Positions 27,421 through 38,013 are shown, counted from the first letter of the stretch. The stretch is 64,000 nucleotides of DNA from Pseudoflavonifractor sp. Marseille-P3106 (GCA_900169975.1 LT827126.1:186001-250000), one strand, 5' to 3'. Numbers and translations are program-made. Notes: generated by a model from the letters alone, not told the origin.

Positions 27421-27963
27421 ATGGAAAAGGTGATTCTCGCCTTTGAACGCGAGAAGAGCGCCGACCGGATCCGGGAGATCCTGGAGACCGCCGGCCTGGG
27501 CGACTGTCTGATCTGCCGCTCCGCCGCGGAGGTGAAGCGGCTGGTCCACAAGCAGCGTGTGACCACGGTGGTCTGTGGCTACAAGCTCAGCGACGAGACG
27601 GCCGAGACCCTGTTCGACGATCTGCCCAGCTCTTGCTCCATGCTGGTAGTGGCGATTCAGAGCATGCTCAACCTCATGGGCAACGATGAGATCTTCCGGC
27701 TGGCCGCCCCGGTCTCACGCAGCGACCTGGTGGCCTCGGTGCGGATGCTTCTCCAGATGGGGCACCGAATGGAAAAGTATGTCCGGCCCCAGCGCTCCGC
27801 CGAGGAGCAGGCGGTCATCGAGCAGGCCAAAATGATCCTGATGGACCGCCACGGCATGGCCGAGGAACAGGCCCACCGGTTTCTCCAGAAGAAGAGCATG
27901 GATTCCGGCGCAAAGCTGATCCAGACCGCTCAGATGATCATCGACGGGATATGGACTCTGTGA
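27421..27963 (+). CDS. ANTAR-domain RNA-binding antiterminator with degenerate receiver
   Basis: A 180-residue regulator. The N-terminal 120 residues have a receiver-like fold but the phospho-acceptor position reads VVCGYKLSDETA with no Asp, so it is not phosphorylated in the usual way. The C-terminal ANTAR domain (AVIEQAKMILMDRHGMAEEQAHRFL split as AVIEQAKMILMDRHGM and EEQAHRFLQKKSM) binds hexaloop RNA hairpins in known members such as AmiR and NasR. Its place after glnA and the terminator in the glnA leader suggest control of glnA read-through, as reported for some clostridial glnA-linked ANTAR proteins. Confidence 0.85.
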   Translation: MEKVILAFEREKSADRIREILETAGLGDCLICRSAAEVKRLVHKQRVTTVVCGYKLSDETAETLFDDLPSSCSMLVVAIQSMLNLMGNDEIFRLAAPVSRSDLVASVRMLLQMGHRMEKYVRPQRSAEEQAVIEQAKMILMDRHGMAEEQAHRFLQKKSMDSGAKLIQTAQMIIDGIWTL

Positions 27964-28016
27964 TCGGACGGAAACATAATATGTAAAGACGAGGCGGTCT
28001 TTCCCATTATCGCCAT

Positions 28017-28049
28017 ACGGCGGCAGTCAGACGGCTTGACTGCCGCCGT
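28017..28049 (+). terminator. Terminator of the glnA-ANTAR unit
   Basis: ACGGCGGCAGTCA / TGACTGCCGCCGT, 13 bp perfect with a 7-nt loop. The following TTCATCTCC is only a weak U tract. Confidence 0.55.
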
Positions 28050-28103
28050 TCATCTCCATCCACACTTTAGCAAGTGAAAGACTTTCAAGGAGGAGGGCCT
28101 TTG

Positions 28104-28907
28104 ATGAAATTTACCAAGATGCAGGGGCTGGGCAACGACTATATCTATCTGGATGCCACCCGGGAGGTTCCCCAGCACCTCCCCGAGCTGGCCCGTCAGA
28201 TCTCCGACCGGCACTTCGGCGTGGGGAGCGACGGGCTCATCTGTATCTGCGCCTCCGAGCGGGCGGACTTCCGGATGCGGATGTTCAACGCGGACGGCTC
28301 GGAGGGGGAGATGTGCGGCAACGGTATCCGCTGTGTGGGTAAGTTTGTCTACGACAAAGCCCTGACGGACAAGACCACTCTCACCGTGGAGACCCTGGCA
28401 GGTATCAAGACCCTGGAGCTCCATGTCTCGGACGGCGCGGTGGACTCTGTGACGGTGGATATGGGCAAGCCCGTGCCCCAGGAGGGGCGCACCCTCCAGA
28501 TCATGGGCCGACCCTATGAGGTGAGGCCCGTGTCCATGGGCAACCCCCACGCCGTTACCTTTTTGAGCGGCGTAGAGCATCTGGATCTGGCCGCCCTCGG
28601 CCCCTGCTTTGAGCGGCACCCCAGCTTCCCCGACCGGACCAACACCGAGTTTGTGGAGGTACTGGACCGGGGGCGGCTGAACATGCGGGTGTGGGAGCGG
28701 GGGAGCGGGGAGACCCTGGCCTGCGGCACCGGAGCCTGTGCCTCCGCCGTGGCCGCTGTCCTCGCAGGAAAGACCGACCGCACCGTGACCGTCCGGCTGC
28801 TGGGGGGCGAGCTCTCCATCCGTTGGGACGAGAGCGACGGACATGTGTACATGACAGGCCCCGCCGTCACTGTATTCGAGGGCGAGTGGCCGACAGACGA
28901 GAAATAA
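28104..28907 (+). CDS. dapF: Diaminopimelate epimerase
   Basis: A 267-residue enzyme converting LL- to meso-diaminopimelate for lysine and peptidoglycan. The two catalytic Cys are in [14 protein letters not shown] and [12 protein letters not shown]. The N-terminus [16 protein letters not shown] is typical. AAGGAGGAGGG precedes the chosen ATG; an upstream ATG at 28,074 is before this site. It pairs with dapL 13 bp downstream. Confidence 0.95.
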   Translation: MKFTKMQGLGNDYIYLDATREVPQHLPELARQISDRHFGVGSDGLICICASERADFRMRMFNADGSEGEMCGNGIRCVGKFVYDKALTDKTTLTVETLAGIKTLELHVSDGAVDSVTVDMGKPVPQEGRTLQIMGRPYEVRPVSMGNPHAVTFLSGVEHLDLAALGPCFERHPSFPDRTNTEFVEVLDRGRLNMRVWERGSGETLACGTGACASAVAAVLAGKTDRTVTVRLLGGELSIRWDESDGHVYMTGPAVTVFEGEWPTDEK

Positions 28908-28920
28908 GGAGGAGCGCACC

Positions 28921-30138
28921 ATGGCCCATATCAACGACAACTTTCTCAAGCTTCCGGGCAGCTATCTGTTCTCTGAGATCGCCCGCCGCACGGCGGCCTA
29001 TACGGCTGCCCATCCGGAGGTCTCCCTCATCCGCCTGGGGATCGGAGACGTGACCCGGCCCCTGCCCGCCGCCGTCACCGCCGCCATGGCCAAGGCTGTG
29101 GTGGAGATGGGGACGGCAGAGGGCTTCCACGGCTACGGCCCCGAGCAGGGCTATGAATTCCTCCGCGCGGCCATCGCCAGGAACGACTATCAGGCCCGGG
29201 GGGTGGACGTTGCCCCGGGGGAGATATTTGTCTCCGACGGTGCCAAGAGCGACTGCGGCAACATCGTGGACCTCTTCGCCCCCGACTGCGTGGCGGCGGT
29301 GTGCGACCCGGTGTACTCGGTCTACGTAGATTCCAACGTCATGGCGGGCCGGGCGGGGGAGTACGACCCGGCCACCGGCCGGTGGTCCCGTCTTCTCTAC
29401 ATGCCCTGCACCGAGGAGAACGGCTTTGCCCCGGCCCTGCCGGAGGGAGAGCCGGACCTCATCTACCTGTGCTTCCCAAGCAACCCCACCGGCACGGTCA
29501 TTTCCCGGACAAAGCTCCAGGAGTGGGTGGACTACGCCAACCGCACCGGGGCGGTCATCCTCTACGACGCCGCCTATGAGGCCTTCGTCACCTCGCCGGG
29601 CGCGCCCCGGTCCATCTTTGAACTCGAGGGGGCCCGGACCTGCGCCATCGAGTTCCGCTCCTTCTCCAAGACCGCTGGCTTCACCGGCACCCGCTGCGCC
29701 TACACCGTGGTGCCCCGGGAGTTGGAGCGGGACGGGGCCCAGCTCAACCAGCTTTGGAACCGCCGCCAGTGCACAAAGTTCAACGGCGTGCCCTATGTGG
29801 TTCAGCGGGGGGCCGAGGCGGTCTACACCCCGGAAGGGCAGGCCCAGGTGGCGGAAAACCTGCGTTTTTACCAGGAGAACGCCCGGGTTATCCGCACAGG
29901 GCTGGCCGAGGCCGGACTCACCGTCTCCGGCGGGGTGGACTCGCCTTACGTCTGGGTCAAGACTCCGGCTGGGATACCCTCCTGGGACTTCTTCGACCGG
30001 CTTTTGCAGGAGGCCCATGTGGTCACTACCCCCGGCGCTGGCTTCGGCCCAAGTGGAGAGGGACACATCCGGCTGACCGCCTTTGGAGAGGCCGAGGCGA
30101 CCCGGAAGGCTGTGGAGCGTATCTGCGCCGTCTTGTAA
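28921..30138 (+). CDS. dapL: LL-diaminopimelate aminotransferase
   Basis: A 405-residue PLP enzyme that makes LL-diaminopimelate directly from tetrahydrodipicolinate, the short DAP route of many Clostridia. N-terminus [16 protein letters not shown] and [12 protein letters not shown] are DapL marks; PLP Lys is in [20 protein letters not shown]. Full length. Co-transcribed with dapF, so the last two DAP steps are together. Confidence 0.95.
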   Translation: MAHINDNFLKLPGSYLFSEIARRTAAYTAAHPEVSLIRLGIGDVTRPLPAAVTAAMAKAVVEMGTAEGFHGYGPEQGYEFLRAAIARNDYQARGVDVAPGEIFVSDGAKSDCGNIVDLFAPDCVAAVCDPVYSVYVDSNVMAGRAGEYDPATGRWSRLLYMPCTEENGFAPALPEGEPDLIYLCFPSNPTGTVISRTKLQEWVDYANRTGAVILYDAAYEAFVTSPGAPRSIFELEGARTCAIEFRSFSKTAGFTGTRCAYTVVPRELERDGAQLNQLWNRRQCTKFNGVPYVVQRGAEAVYTPEGQAQVAENLRFYQENARVIRTGLAEAGLTVSGGVDSPYVWVKTPAGIPSWDFFDRLLQEAHVVTTPGAGFGPSGEGHIRLTAFGEAEATRKAVERICAVL

Positions 30139-30196
30139 AAACCCATCGCCCCGGCGGCCAAGTCCGACGGAGTTCACCCGGAAATGGGCAATACGA

Positions 30197-31876
30197 ATGG
30201 CAGAGACGAGAACAGAGGGATATAAGCGGCAGGGGCTGTACGACCCCGCCTTCGAGTATGACGCCTGCGGCATCGGCGCGGTGGTGGACATTCAGGGCCG
30301 TAAATCCCATCAGACGGTAGACCACGCGCTGAAGATCGTGGAGAAGCTGGAACACCGGGCCGGCAAGGACGCCGAGGGCAAGACCGGCGACGGCGTGGGC
30401 ATGTTTTTCGTCCCCCGGGATACCCTCAAGCGCAGCCAGGCCAAGAAGATGTTTGAGCTCATCACGGCCAAAGAGGGGATGAAGTTCCTGGGATGGCGGA
30501 GTGTGCCCGTGCAGCCGGAGACCTTGGGGCACAAGGCGCTGGCCAAGACGCCCGGCATCGAGCAGGGCTTTGTCCGCCGTCCCGAGGAGGTGGCCGGAGG
30601 CCTGGACTTCGATCGGAAGCTCTATGTGGCCCGCCGGGCCTTTGAGCAGTCGGGAGGGGAGACCTACGTGGCCTCTCGGTCCAGCCGGACCATCGTCTAC
30701 AAGGGCATGTTCCTGGTGGGACAGCTGCGGCAGTTTTACCGGGATCTCCAGAGCCCGGACTACAAAAGCGCCATTGCCCTGGTCCACTCCCGCTTTTCCA
30801 CCAACACAAACCCCTCCTGGGAGCGGGCCCACCCAAACCGGATGCTCCTCCACAACGGCGAGATCAACACCATCCGGGGCAACATCGACCGGATGCTGGC
30901 CCGGGAGGGGGACAAGATCCTGCCCGTGGTGAACGCCGCCGGTTCGGACTCGGCCATGGTGGAGAACACGGCGGTGGTGGGATCCGGCCCCTCCGGCCTG
31001 GCCGCGGCCGCCCAGTTGAACAGCCGGGGCCACGCCCAGCTTATGGAGGCCGAAGGCATCCGCTTCCAGACCGGCGTGGAGGTGGGCAGGGACTTTGCCC
31101 CCGGGAGCTGCTGGAGCGGCTTGACGCCGTCGTCCTCTGCTGCGGCGCGGGTCAGCCCCGGAACCTGAAGGTGGAGAACCGGGATGTCAAGGGAGTCCGC
31201 TTTGCAATTGATTTTCTCTCCGCAACCACCAAGAGCCTGCTGGACTCCGACCTGAAGGACGGTAAATACGTCTCGGCCCGGGGGAAGGACGTGGTCATCG
31301 TCGGCGGCGGCGACACCGGAAATGACTGTGTGGGCACCAGTATCCGCTACGGCTGCAGGAGCCTGGTCCCTGGTCCAGTTGGAGATGATGCCAAAGGCTC
31401 CTGACTGCCGGGGAGAGCGGAATCCATGGCCCGAGTGGCCCCGCGTCTGCAAGACCGACTACGGTCAGGAGGAGGCCATCGCCAAATTCGGGGCCGATCC
31501 CCGGATCTACCAAACCACGGTCACCCGGCTGATCTCAGACAAGGATCATAACCTGACAGCCATCGAGACCGTGAAGCTTGGCGATGATCTCAAGCCTGTT
31601 CCCGGCACGGAGGAGACCCGTCCCTGCCAGCTCCTGCTCATTGCCGCCGGGTTCCTGGGTCCCCGGAAAGAGGTGCCGGAGGCCTTCGGCCTAGAGCTCA
31701 CCGAGCGCTCAAACGTCAAGACACCGGCGGGGAGCTATTTCGCCGGTGTGCCAAAGGTGTTTTCCGCCGGAGACATGCGCCGGGGCCAGTCTCTGGTGGT
31801 CTGGGCCATCCAGGAGGGCCGCGCCGCAGCCCGGGAGGTGGACGAGTTCCTCATGGGCTATACCGGATTGAATTGA
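30197..31876 (+). pseudogene. Glutamate synthase gltB-gltD fusion relic
   Basis: The 5' part encodes the class II glutaminase domain of the large subunit (DPAFEYDACGIGAVVDIQ with the Cys nucleophile, then RFSTNTNPSWERAHPNRMLL and HNGEINTIRGN), but after about 260 residues (GSDSAMVEN) it jumps in frame to the FAD/NAD-binding GltD segment TAVVGSGPSGLAAAAQLNSR. About 1,200 residues of GltB and the N-terminus of GltD are missing, and GltD has a further internal loss after NSRGH. A frameshift near 31,100 and a CTGGTCC tandem duplication near 31,365-31,378 break the remaining GltD ([35 protein letters not shown]). No glutamate synthase can be made. Confidence 0.88.
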
Positions 31877-31940
31877 ACCAGGCAGATCGTAAAAGTGTTT
31901 TTACTTTACACATCTCTCCGGAGAGATGCCATAACCGTTG

Positions 31941-31990
31941 AAGAAAGCCTTCGCCGCAGCGCTGTGCTGCGGCGAAGGCTTTCTTGCGCA
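31941..31990 (+). terminator. Terminator after the gltBD relic
   Basis: 20-bp perfect stem (31,941-31,960 with 31,966-31,985) closing a GCTGT loop; the 3' arm ends in CTTTCTT. Confidence 0.75.
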
Positions 31991-32128
31991 GGGGAAACAG
32001 GAAATCATATTCCGTCGGAAAGAAATTCAGGAAAAATTCACACCTGCCGCCCTTGCGCCAGTCCTGTAAATCAAGTATAATATCAAAGATAGCGGGGTTA
32101 CTATGCACTCAGAACAGGAGGGATCAGG

Positions 32129-33019
32129 ATGGATCAGGCCGTCATACTGGCGCAGAAACTTTTTTCCAACTTCGGTCCCATTGCCCTGACGGACATCATC
32201 GATATCAGCATCATGGCGTTCCTCATCTACAAGCTCATCAACCTGATCCGCTCTTCCAGCTCCGGAAAGGTGGCAAAGGGCATCGTTCTGCTTGTGGTCG
32301 CCCTGTGGCTGTCCAGTGTGTTCCACCTCTACACGGTGAACTTCCTGCTCAGCCGGGTGCTGGAGTTCGGCGTTCTGGCGCTGGTCATCCTGTTTCAGCC
32401 GGAGCTGCGCAAGCTGCTGGAGCAGGTGGGCAGCAGCAGTCTGGGCACCGTGTTCAACAGTCGGCAGGACGTGCCCGATGAATTGGAAAACGCCATTACC
32501 CAGACCGTGGAGGCCTACACGTCTCTCTCCAAGAGCAAGACGGGCGCGCTCATGGTCTTTGAACGCAAGAACATGCTGGATGACGCCATCCGCACGGGCA
32601 CCGCGCTGGATGCCGTGGTCAACAGCGAGCTTTTGAAAAATGTATTCTGGAACAAGGCGCCCCTCCATGACGGAGCGGTCATCATCCGCCGGGGCCACAT
32701 CGTGGGCGCGGGATGCATGCTGCCCATGTCTGGGAACGTAAACCTCTCCCGGGATCTGGGTATGCGGCACAGGGCCGGGATCGGCGCCAGCGAACAGACC
32801 GACGCCGTGGTGGCCATCGTCTCCGAGGAGACCGGATCCATCTCGGTGGCGGTGGGGGGAATGCTCAAGCGGCACCTGACCCCGGAGACCCTGGAGCGGC
32901 TGCTTCGAAACGAGCTGATGCCGGAGCGAAAAGAGGAGGACCTGTCCCGGTTCAAGCTCTCCGCTCTGTTCCGTGGGAAAAAGGAGGCGAAGGCGGATGG
33001 AGACAACCAAAAAGGATAA
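32129..33019 (+). CDS. cdaA: Diadenylate cyclase CdaA
   Basis: A 296-residue membrane enzyme making c-di-AMP from ATP. Three N-terminal membrane helices (to about residue 85) precede the DAC domain with DGAVIIRRGHIVGAGCMLP and RHRAGIGASEQTDAVV. AGGAGGG precedes the ATG. The regulator gene cdaR overlaps its end by 23 bases; the usual glmM that follows in other Firmicutes is absent here. Confidence 0.95.
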   Translation: MDQAVILAQKLFSNFGPIALTDIIDISIMAFLIYKLINLIRSSSSGKVAKGIVLLVVALWLSSVFHLYTVNFLLSRVLEFGVLALVILFQPELRKLLEQVGSSSLGTVFNSRQDVPDELENAITQTVEAYTSLSKSKTGALMVFERKNMLDDAIRTGTALDAVVNSELLKNVFWNKAPLHDGAVIIRRGHIVGAGCMLPMSGNVNLSRDLGMRHRAGIGASEQTDAVVAIVSEETGSISVAVGGMLKRHLTPETLERLLRNELMPERKEEDLSRFKLSALFRGKKEAKADGDNQKG

Positions 33020-34232
33020 GTGGCTGTATGTGGGCCTCTCCATCCTCATTGCCGTCATCCTCTGGATGTATGTGGGCAAGGTGGTCAACCCCGAGGTGGA
33101 CGGAACGATCCGCAACCTGCCGGTCACCTTCGTGGGGCGGGAGCTCCTGGAGGAGCGCGGCCTCATGCTCACGGAGGGTGCAGACCAGACCGTCACCATC
33201 AGTGTCAAGGGGAAGCGGGATGTGGTCAACCAGCTCACCGCCGAGACGGTCTCCGTCACGGTGGACGTGTCCACCATTGCCCAGGCCGGAACTTACACCC
33301 AGGCCTATCAGGTTTCCCCGAGTCTGACCGGGGCGGTGGCCTCCAGCTCCCTCATCATCACTGACCGCCACCCATTGAACGTGGAGTTCACTGTGGCCAA
33401 ACTGGCGGTGCGCACAGTGCCCGTGCAGGGCAGTTTTACCGGAAGCGTGGCCGACGGCTACCAGGCCGGTGAGTTCACATTCTCGCCCGCCTCCGTGGAG
33501 ATCAAGGGCGAGGAAAGCATTGTCAACCAGATCGACTATGTTCAGGTGGTTCTGGACAAGACGGATCTTTCGGAAACTTACAGCGGCGATCTGCCGTATG
33601 CCTTTATCTCTTTCGGCGGAGAGGCACTGGACGGGGCCGACCTGGAGACCTCCGTGCCTTTGATCCGCACCACGCTGCCTGTGGTACAGCTCAAGGAGGT
33701 GCCCCTCACTGTGAACATCCTGCCCGGAGGCGGCGCCACGGCCGAGGACATCACCTATACCATCTCACCAGAGACCATCATGGTCTCTGGTGCGGCCGAC
33801 GATCTGGAGCCGCTGAAGGAGGTCTCCCTGGGCAACCTGGACCTGTCCAAGGTCCTGGCCAGCGACGTGCTTACCTTCCCGATCTCCCTGGCGGCGGAGC
33901 TGAACAATGTCAGCGGCGTTACGGAGGCCACGGTCAAGGTCACAGTGAACGGCCTGTCCACATCCACGCTGGAGGTGGACAATATCGAACTCATCAACAT
34001 TCCCGCCGGCTGCAAGGCCCAGTCGGTGACCCAGTCCCGGCAGGTGCAGATCCGGGGTGAAAAGGCCGCGGTGGCCGCGGTGACCCAGTCCCAACTGCGC
34101 ATCGTCGCAGACCTGTCCCAGGCCGTCGCCGCCACCGGGACCCAGACCGTTCCCGTCAAGGTGTACCTGGACGGCAGAAGCGATGTGGGCGTGGTGGGGG
34201 AATACAACATCGTCGTATCGATCAGCAGATAA
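32997..34232 (+). CDS. cdaR: CdaR, YbbR-domain regulator of CdaA
   Basis: A 411-residue extracellular regulator with one N-terminal membrane helix (KWLYVGLSILIAVILWMYVG) and four YbbR-like repeats, recognisable as beta-rich segments of about 80 residues. It binds CdaA through the membrane and adjusts c-di-AMP synthesis. The ATG at 32,997 follows AAGGAGG by nine bases; the longer frame overlaps cdaA further and is not used. Confidence 0.9.
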   Translation: METTKKDKWLYVGLSILIAVILWMYVGKVVNPEVDGTIRNLPVTFVGRELLEERGLMLTEGADQTVTISVKGKRDVVNQLTAETVSVTVDVSTIAQAGTYTQAYQVSPSLTGAVASSSLIITDRHPLNVEFTVAKLAVRTVPVQGSFTGSVADGYQAGEFTFSPASVEIKGEESIVNQIDYVQVVLDKTDLSETYSGDLPYAFISFGGEALDGADLETSVPLIRTTLPVVQLKEVPLTVNILPGGGATAEDITYTISPETIMVSGAADDLEPLKEVSLGNLDLSKVLASDVLTFPISLAAELNNVSGVTEATVKVTVNGLSTSTLEVDNIELINIPAGCKAQSVTQSRQVQIRGEKAAVAAVTQSQLRIVADLSQAVAATGTQTVPVKVYLDGRSDVGVVGEYNIVVSISR

Positions 34233-34246
34233 GGAGCTCAGACAAT

Positions 34247-34672
34247 ATGAAGCAAACAGCGAAAGTGATTCGACCGGCCCGTCCGGGATATGCCGAAGTG
34301 ATGGTGCGGAGGGCCTCGGCCTGCGCCAGCGCCCACAAATGCGGTTCCTGCGACCACTGCAGTATGATGGAGAACGCTCCTGAGATCGTGGTGGTGGCGG
34401 AAAACGGGCCCGGGGCCGAGCCCGGGGACACCGTTACCGTGGAGAGCGCCACCTCCAGCATCCTGGGGGCGGCGGTCATCCTCTATATCGTTCCCTTCGT
34501 TCTCTTTTTCCTGGGTTATTTCCTGGGCGGCGTCCTGGGGTGGGCGGAGGGTTCCTCCATTGCCCTGGGTGGCGCGGGTTTTGCCCTCGGCCTTCTGTGC
34601 GCCTTGGTGCTGGACCGCTACCGCAAGCACCACAACTCCGTGGCCTTTAAAATCGTCTCCATCGAGGATTGA
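34247..34672 (+). CDS. RseC/MucC-like SoxR-reducing system protein
   Basis: A 141-residue membrane protein: a Cys cluster CASAHKCGSCDHC (about 25-37) followed by two membrane helices (AVILYIVPFVLFFLGYFLGG, and GGAGFALGLLCALVL). This is the RseC layout; RseC-like proteins work with RNF-type electron transfer to reduce SoxR in Proteobacteria, in Clostridia the role is unclear. It lies between cdaR and a DUF5685 gene, which it overlaps. Confidence 0.85.
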   Translation: MKQTAKVIRPARPGYAEVMVRRASACASAHKCGSCDHCSMMENAPEIVVVAENGPGAEPGDTVTVESATSSILGAAVILYIVPFVLFFLGYFLGGVLGWAEGSSIALGGAGFALGLLCALVLDRYRKHHNSVAFKIVSIED

Positions 34673-34674
34673 GG

Positions 34675-35550
34675 GTGTTCGGCTACGTCAGAGCCCGGCG
34701 GGACACCCTGAACGCGGCGGGGCTGGCCGACTATGAGGCGGCCTACTGCGGGCTGTGCCGCACACTGGGACGGCGGAGAGGGTCTTTCTCCCGGCTGTTT
34801 CTCAACTACGATTTCGCGTTTCTCGCTATGCTGCTGGCCCCCGGAGACGCACCCTGCACCGCCCTGTGCCGCCGGTGCATGCTCCACCCGATCAAAGGAA
34901 AACCGGCCTGCGGGGAGAGCCGCTGGCTGGACACCGCCGCGGACGAGAGCGTGGTGCTGACGTATTGGAAGCTTCGGGACACACTGGCCGACGGCGGTTT
35001 TTTCGCCCGGATGGCCGCCCGGTTTCTGGCCCTCTGCCTGGGGCCCGCCTACCGGGGCGCACGGCTGGAATGTCCGGACTTTGACCGCGCCGTATCCCTC
35101 CGCCTGACAGAGCTTCGGGCTCTGGAGGAGGAGCGATGCCCCTCCATCGACCGGACGGCGGACTGCTTTGCAAGGCTCCTGAGCGCTGCCGCTCCCCGGA
35201 CGGGCTCCGCGCCCCGGGACCGGGCTGTGGGGCAGCTGCTCTACCATCTGGGGCGCTGGATCTACCTCATTGACGCAGTGGACGATCTGGCGGAGGACCG
35301 GAAGGCCGGTCGCTACAACCCGGTGGCCGCCCGGTTTCCTGACTGGACCGAGGAGGACCGGCTCTATCTGCGGGGAAGCATGGATCACTCACTGACACTG
35401 GCCGGAGCAGCCTTTCAGCTGCTGGAGGGAAACCGCTGGCAGCCGGTTATGGAAAATATTTTATACAGCGGTCTCCCCGGGGTGGAAGAACTGGTCTTTT
35501 CCGGCCGGTGGCGGGACCATCAAAAGAGACACAGGAGAAACGGCCCATGA
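34675..35550 (+). CDS. DUF5685 family protein
   Basis: A 291-residue protein beginning [12 protein letters not shown] with the conserved YCGLCRTLG Cys pair and later CTALCRRC, suggesting metal binding. A C-terminal acidic motif [17 protein letters not shown] recalls the Asp-rich metal sites of isoprenoid-synthase folds, but no function is established. I use the GTG at 34,675 because family members start MFGYV; the open frame extends two codons further to a TTG that overlaps the upstream stop. The 3' end overlaps the J-domain gene (ATGA). Confidence 0.82.
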   Translation: MFGYVRARRDTLNAAGLADYEAAYCGLCRTLGRRRGSFSRLFLNYDFAFLAMLLAPGDAPCTALCRRCMLHPIKGKPACGESRWLDTAADESVVLTYWKLRDTLADGGFFARMAARFLALCLGPAYRGARLECPDFDRAVSLRLTELRALEEERCPSIDRTADCFARLLSAAAPRTGSAPRDRAVGQLLYHLGRWIYLIDAVDDLAEDRKAGRYNPVAARFPDWTEEDRLYLRGSMDHSLTLAGAAFQLLEGNRWQPVMENILYSGLPGVEELVFSGRWRDHQKRHRRNGP

Positions 35551-36140
35551 ACGATCCATACAGCGTACTCGGCGTAGACCCCGGCGCCAGCGACGAGGAA
35601 ATCAAGCGCGCCTATCGGGAGCTGGCCCGGAAGTATCATCCGGATAACTACCAGAACAATCCTCTGGCCGATCTGGCCGAGGAAAAGATGAAAGAGATCA
35701 ACGAGGCCTATCACACCATCACCCGCTCCCGCTCCGGCGGGGGAGGGCAGCGGCAGGCGGGCGGGTATCAGCAGCAACAGCAGCAGTATACCTATCAGCA
35801 GCAGTACACCGGCGGAGACGCCCTCTACGCCCAGGTGCGCCAGCAGATCAACATCGGGAACATCCCCCAGGCCGAGCAGCTGCTGCGCACCGCCCCCAGG
35901 CAGGACGCCGAATGGCATTTCCTGACCGGCTACATCGCCTATCAGAAAGGCTGGCTGGACGAGGCCACGCAGCATTTCCGCACCGCCTGCTCCATGGAGC
36001 CAGCCAACGCCGAGTACCGGCAGGCTCTGTCCATGATGCAGCAGGGGGGGAGCGGATACCGCCCCGCCGGCTATGGCTACGCCGGGTGCGACCCATGCAC
36101 CACCTGCATGTGCATCAGCTGCGCCAGCCCCTGCTGCTGA
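35547..36140 (+). CDS. J-domain protein with C-terminal TPR-like and Cys-rich tail
   Basis: A 197-residue protein. Residues 1-65 form a J domain with the HPD motif ([12 protein letters not shown]), so it should stimulate an Hsp70 ATPase. A Gln/Gly/Tyr-rich linker ([15 protein letters not shown]) leads to a TPR-like helical region and a tail [17 protein letters not shown] with seven Cys that may bind zinc. AGGAG lies a few bases before the ATG. Confidence 0.85.
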   Translation: MNDPYSVLGVDPGASDEEIKRAYRELARKYHPDNYQNNPLADLAEEKMKEINEAYHTITRSRSGGGGQRQAGGYQQQQQQYTYQQQYTGGDALYAQVRQQINIGNIPQAEQLLRTAPRQDAEWHFLTGYIAYQKGWLDEATQHFRTACSMEPANAEYRQALSMMQQGGSGYRPAGYGYAGCDPCTTCMCISCASPCC

Positions 36141-36233
36141 GAAAAGCCGCTTTTCAAGGCGCCGCACCTGTGGTATAATATCAGGAAAACCTTCTGCGGC
36201 TCATTTTATGATATTGGAGAGGGGACGGAATCT

Positions 36234-37112
36234 GTGGTCAAGAGTATGACCGGATACGGCCGGGGAGAGAGTATCTGGAACGGACATACCATCGTTGCCG
36301 AGGTCCGGTCGGTGAACAACCGCTACCTGGACTGCACGGTGAAGCTGCCCCGGATGTACGCTTTCGCGGAGGACGCCGTCAAATCCGCCGTCCAGGCCAG
36401 AGTCAGCCGGGGAAAGGTGGAGGTCTACTTCACCGTAGGGCCGTCTGAGAACGGCGGGATCTCCGTCACCCTCAACCGGGGCGTGGCCGACGGCTATTAC
36501 CGGGCGCTGCGGGAGCTTTCCGACACATACAGTTTGGCCGACGATATTTCGGTCTCCCTGCTCTCCCGCTTTCCCGACGTGTTCCTGGTAGAGCGGTCGG
36601 AGGAGAACCGGGAGGAGGCGTCCGCCGGGCTTCTGGAGGCGCTGTCCAAGGCACTGGACGAGTTTGACGTCATGCGCCGCCGGGAAGGCGAGCGTCTGGC
36701 CGAGGATGTGGGGAGCCGGGCTGACACCGTCGAGGATCTCACCGCCCAGGTGGAGCTCCGCGCCCCGGGCATCGTGGCCGACTACCGCGCCCGGCTGACT
36801 GCCAAGCTCCAGGAGGTGCTGGGCAGTACCCAGATCGACGAAAGCCGTATCCTCACCGAGGCGGCCATCTATGCCGACAAGGTGGCTGTGGACGAGGAGA
36901 CTGTCCGTCTGCGCAGCCACCTGTCCCAGCTTCGGACCATGCTGGCCCAGGGCGGGAATGTGGGCCGGAAGTTGGACTTCCTCATTCAGGAATTCAACCG
37001 GGAGGCCAACACCATCGGCTCCAAGTGCAACGACGTGGAGACTGCCCGCATGGTGGTGGACATCAAGGCGGAGATCGAAAAAATCCGGGAACAGGTCCAG
37101 AATCTGGAATGA
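36234..37112 (+). CDS. YicC/YloC family endoribonuclease
   Basis: A 292-residue protein with YicC hallmarks: VKSMTGYGRGE at the N-terminus, EVRSVNNRYLDC, and the C-terminal half GRKLDFLIQEFNREANTIGS ending KAEIEKIREQVQNLE. YicC members cleave small RNAs in E. coli. Start is a GTG, four codons before an ATG; the GTG gives the usual length. First gene of the conserved yicC-remA-gmk-rpoZ-priA block. Confidence 0.9.
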   Translation: MVKSMTGYGRGESIWNGHTIVAEVRSVNNRYLDCTVKLPRMYAFAEDAVKSAVQARVSRGKVEVYFTVGPSENGGISVTLNRGVADGYYRALRELSDTYSLADDISVSLLSRFPDVFLVERSEENREEASAGLLEALSKALDEFDVMRRREGERLAEDVGSRADTVEDLTAQVELRAPGIVADYRARLTAKLQEVLGSTQIDESRILTEAAIYADKVAVDEETVRLRSHLSQLRTMLAQGGNVGRKLDFLIQEFNREANTIGSKCNDVETARMVVDIKAEIEKIREQVQNLE

Positions 37113-37133
37113 GAAGGAAAAGGGGCGGCGAGA

Positions 37134-37403
37134 ATGAAACTGATCAATGTGGGATTTGGAAATATGGTCTCGGCCGGTCATCTGATCGCCATCGTGGGAC
37201 CTGACTCGGCGCCCATCAAGAGAATGGTGCAGGAGGCGAGGGACGGGGGCAACCTGATCGACGCCACCTACGGCCGCCGCACCCGCGCCGTCCTCATCAT
37301 GGACAGCGACCATATCGTCCTCTCCGCTCTTCAGCCGGAGACGGTGGCGGGCCGCGCGGGCGGAAAAGAGACTGAGATCAACGAGGAGGAAGAGGCCACG
37401 TGA
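37134..37403 (+). CDS. remA: RemA/DUF370 family DNA-binding regulator
   Basis: An 89-residue protein matching RemA ([38 protein letters not shown]), a DNA-binding matrix-gene activator in Bacillus that forms ring-like oligomers. Its tail is acidic. It overlaps the gmk start by 4 bases, as in Bacillus. Confidence 0.9.
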   Translation: MKLINVGFGNMVSAGHLIAIVGPDSAPIKRMVQEARDGGNLIDATYGRRTRAVLIMDSDHIVLSALQPETVAGRAGGKETEINEEEEAT

Positions 37404-38008
37404 TACGAAAGAAACAGAGGGGCCAGCTCATCGTGCTCTCCGGACCTTCTGGGGTGGGGAAGAGCACGGTGATTTCGGAGCTTCTGGGGGAGAGGCCGGA
37501 CATCTATTTTTCTGTCTCCTTCACCACGCGCAAACCCAGGGTGGGCGAAGCGGACGGGATCAATTACAACTTCGTCTCTCAGGAGACGTTTGAGGCCATG
37601 ATCGAACGGGGAGAATTTTTGGAGCACGCCCGGTACGTGGATCATTACTATGGGACCTCACTCAGGCTGATCGAGGAGAAGCTGGCCGCCGGGATCGACG
37701 TGCTGCTGGATATCGAGGTCCAAGGCGCGGCCAAGGTGCGTGAGAAGTGTCCCAACGCCGTTCTCATCTTCATTATTCCCCCCTCCTTTGAAGAGCTCTC
37801 CAGGCGCCTTCACGGCCGGAACACCGATGACGAGGAGGTCATCGAAGGACGGCTCAAAAAGGCTCGGGAGGAGTACAAGGAGATCCCGCATTACGATTTC
37901 CTGGTGGTCAACGACAAGGTGTCTGCCGCCGCCGCGGAGATCGCGGCCATTTTGACGGCCGAGGGATGCCGCACCAAATATCGCCTGAATTTAGTCGAAG
38001 GAGTTTGA
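37400..38008 (+). CDS. gmk: Guanylate kinase
   Basis: A 202-residue enzyme phosphorylating GMP to GDP. P-loop [31 protein letters not shown] is the GMP-binding part. Full length. Confidence 0.95.
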   Translation: MIRKKQRGQLIVLSGPSGVGKSTVISELLGERPDIYFSVSFTTRKPRVGEADGINYNFVSQETFEAMIERGEFLEHARYVDHYYGTSLRLIEEKLAAGIDVLLDIEVQGAAKVREKCPNAVLIFIIPPSFEELSRRLHGRNTDDEEVIEGRLKKAREEYKEIPHYDFLVVNDKVSAAAAEIAAILTAEGCRTKYRLNLVEGV

Positions 38009-38013
38009 TTCTT

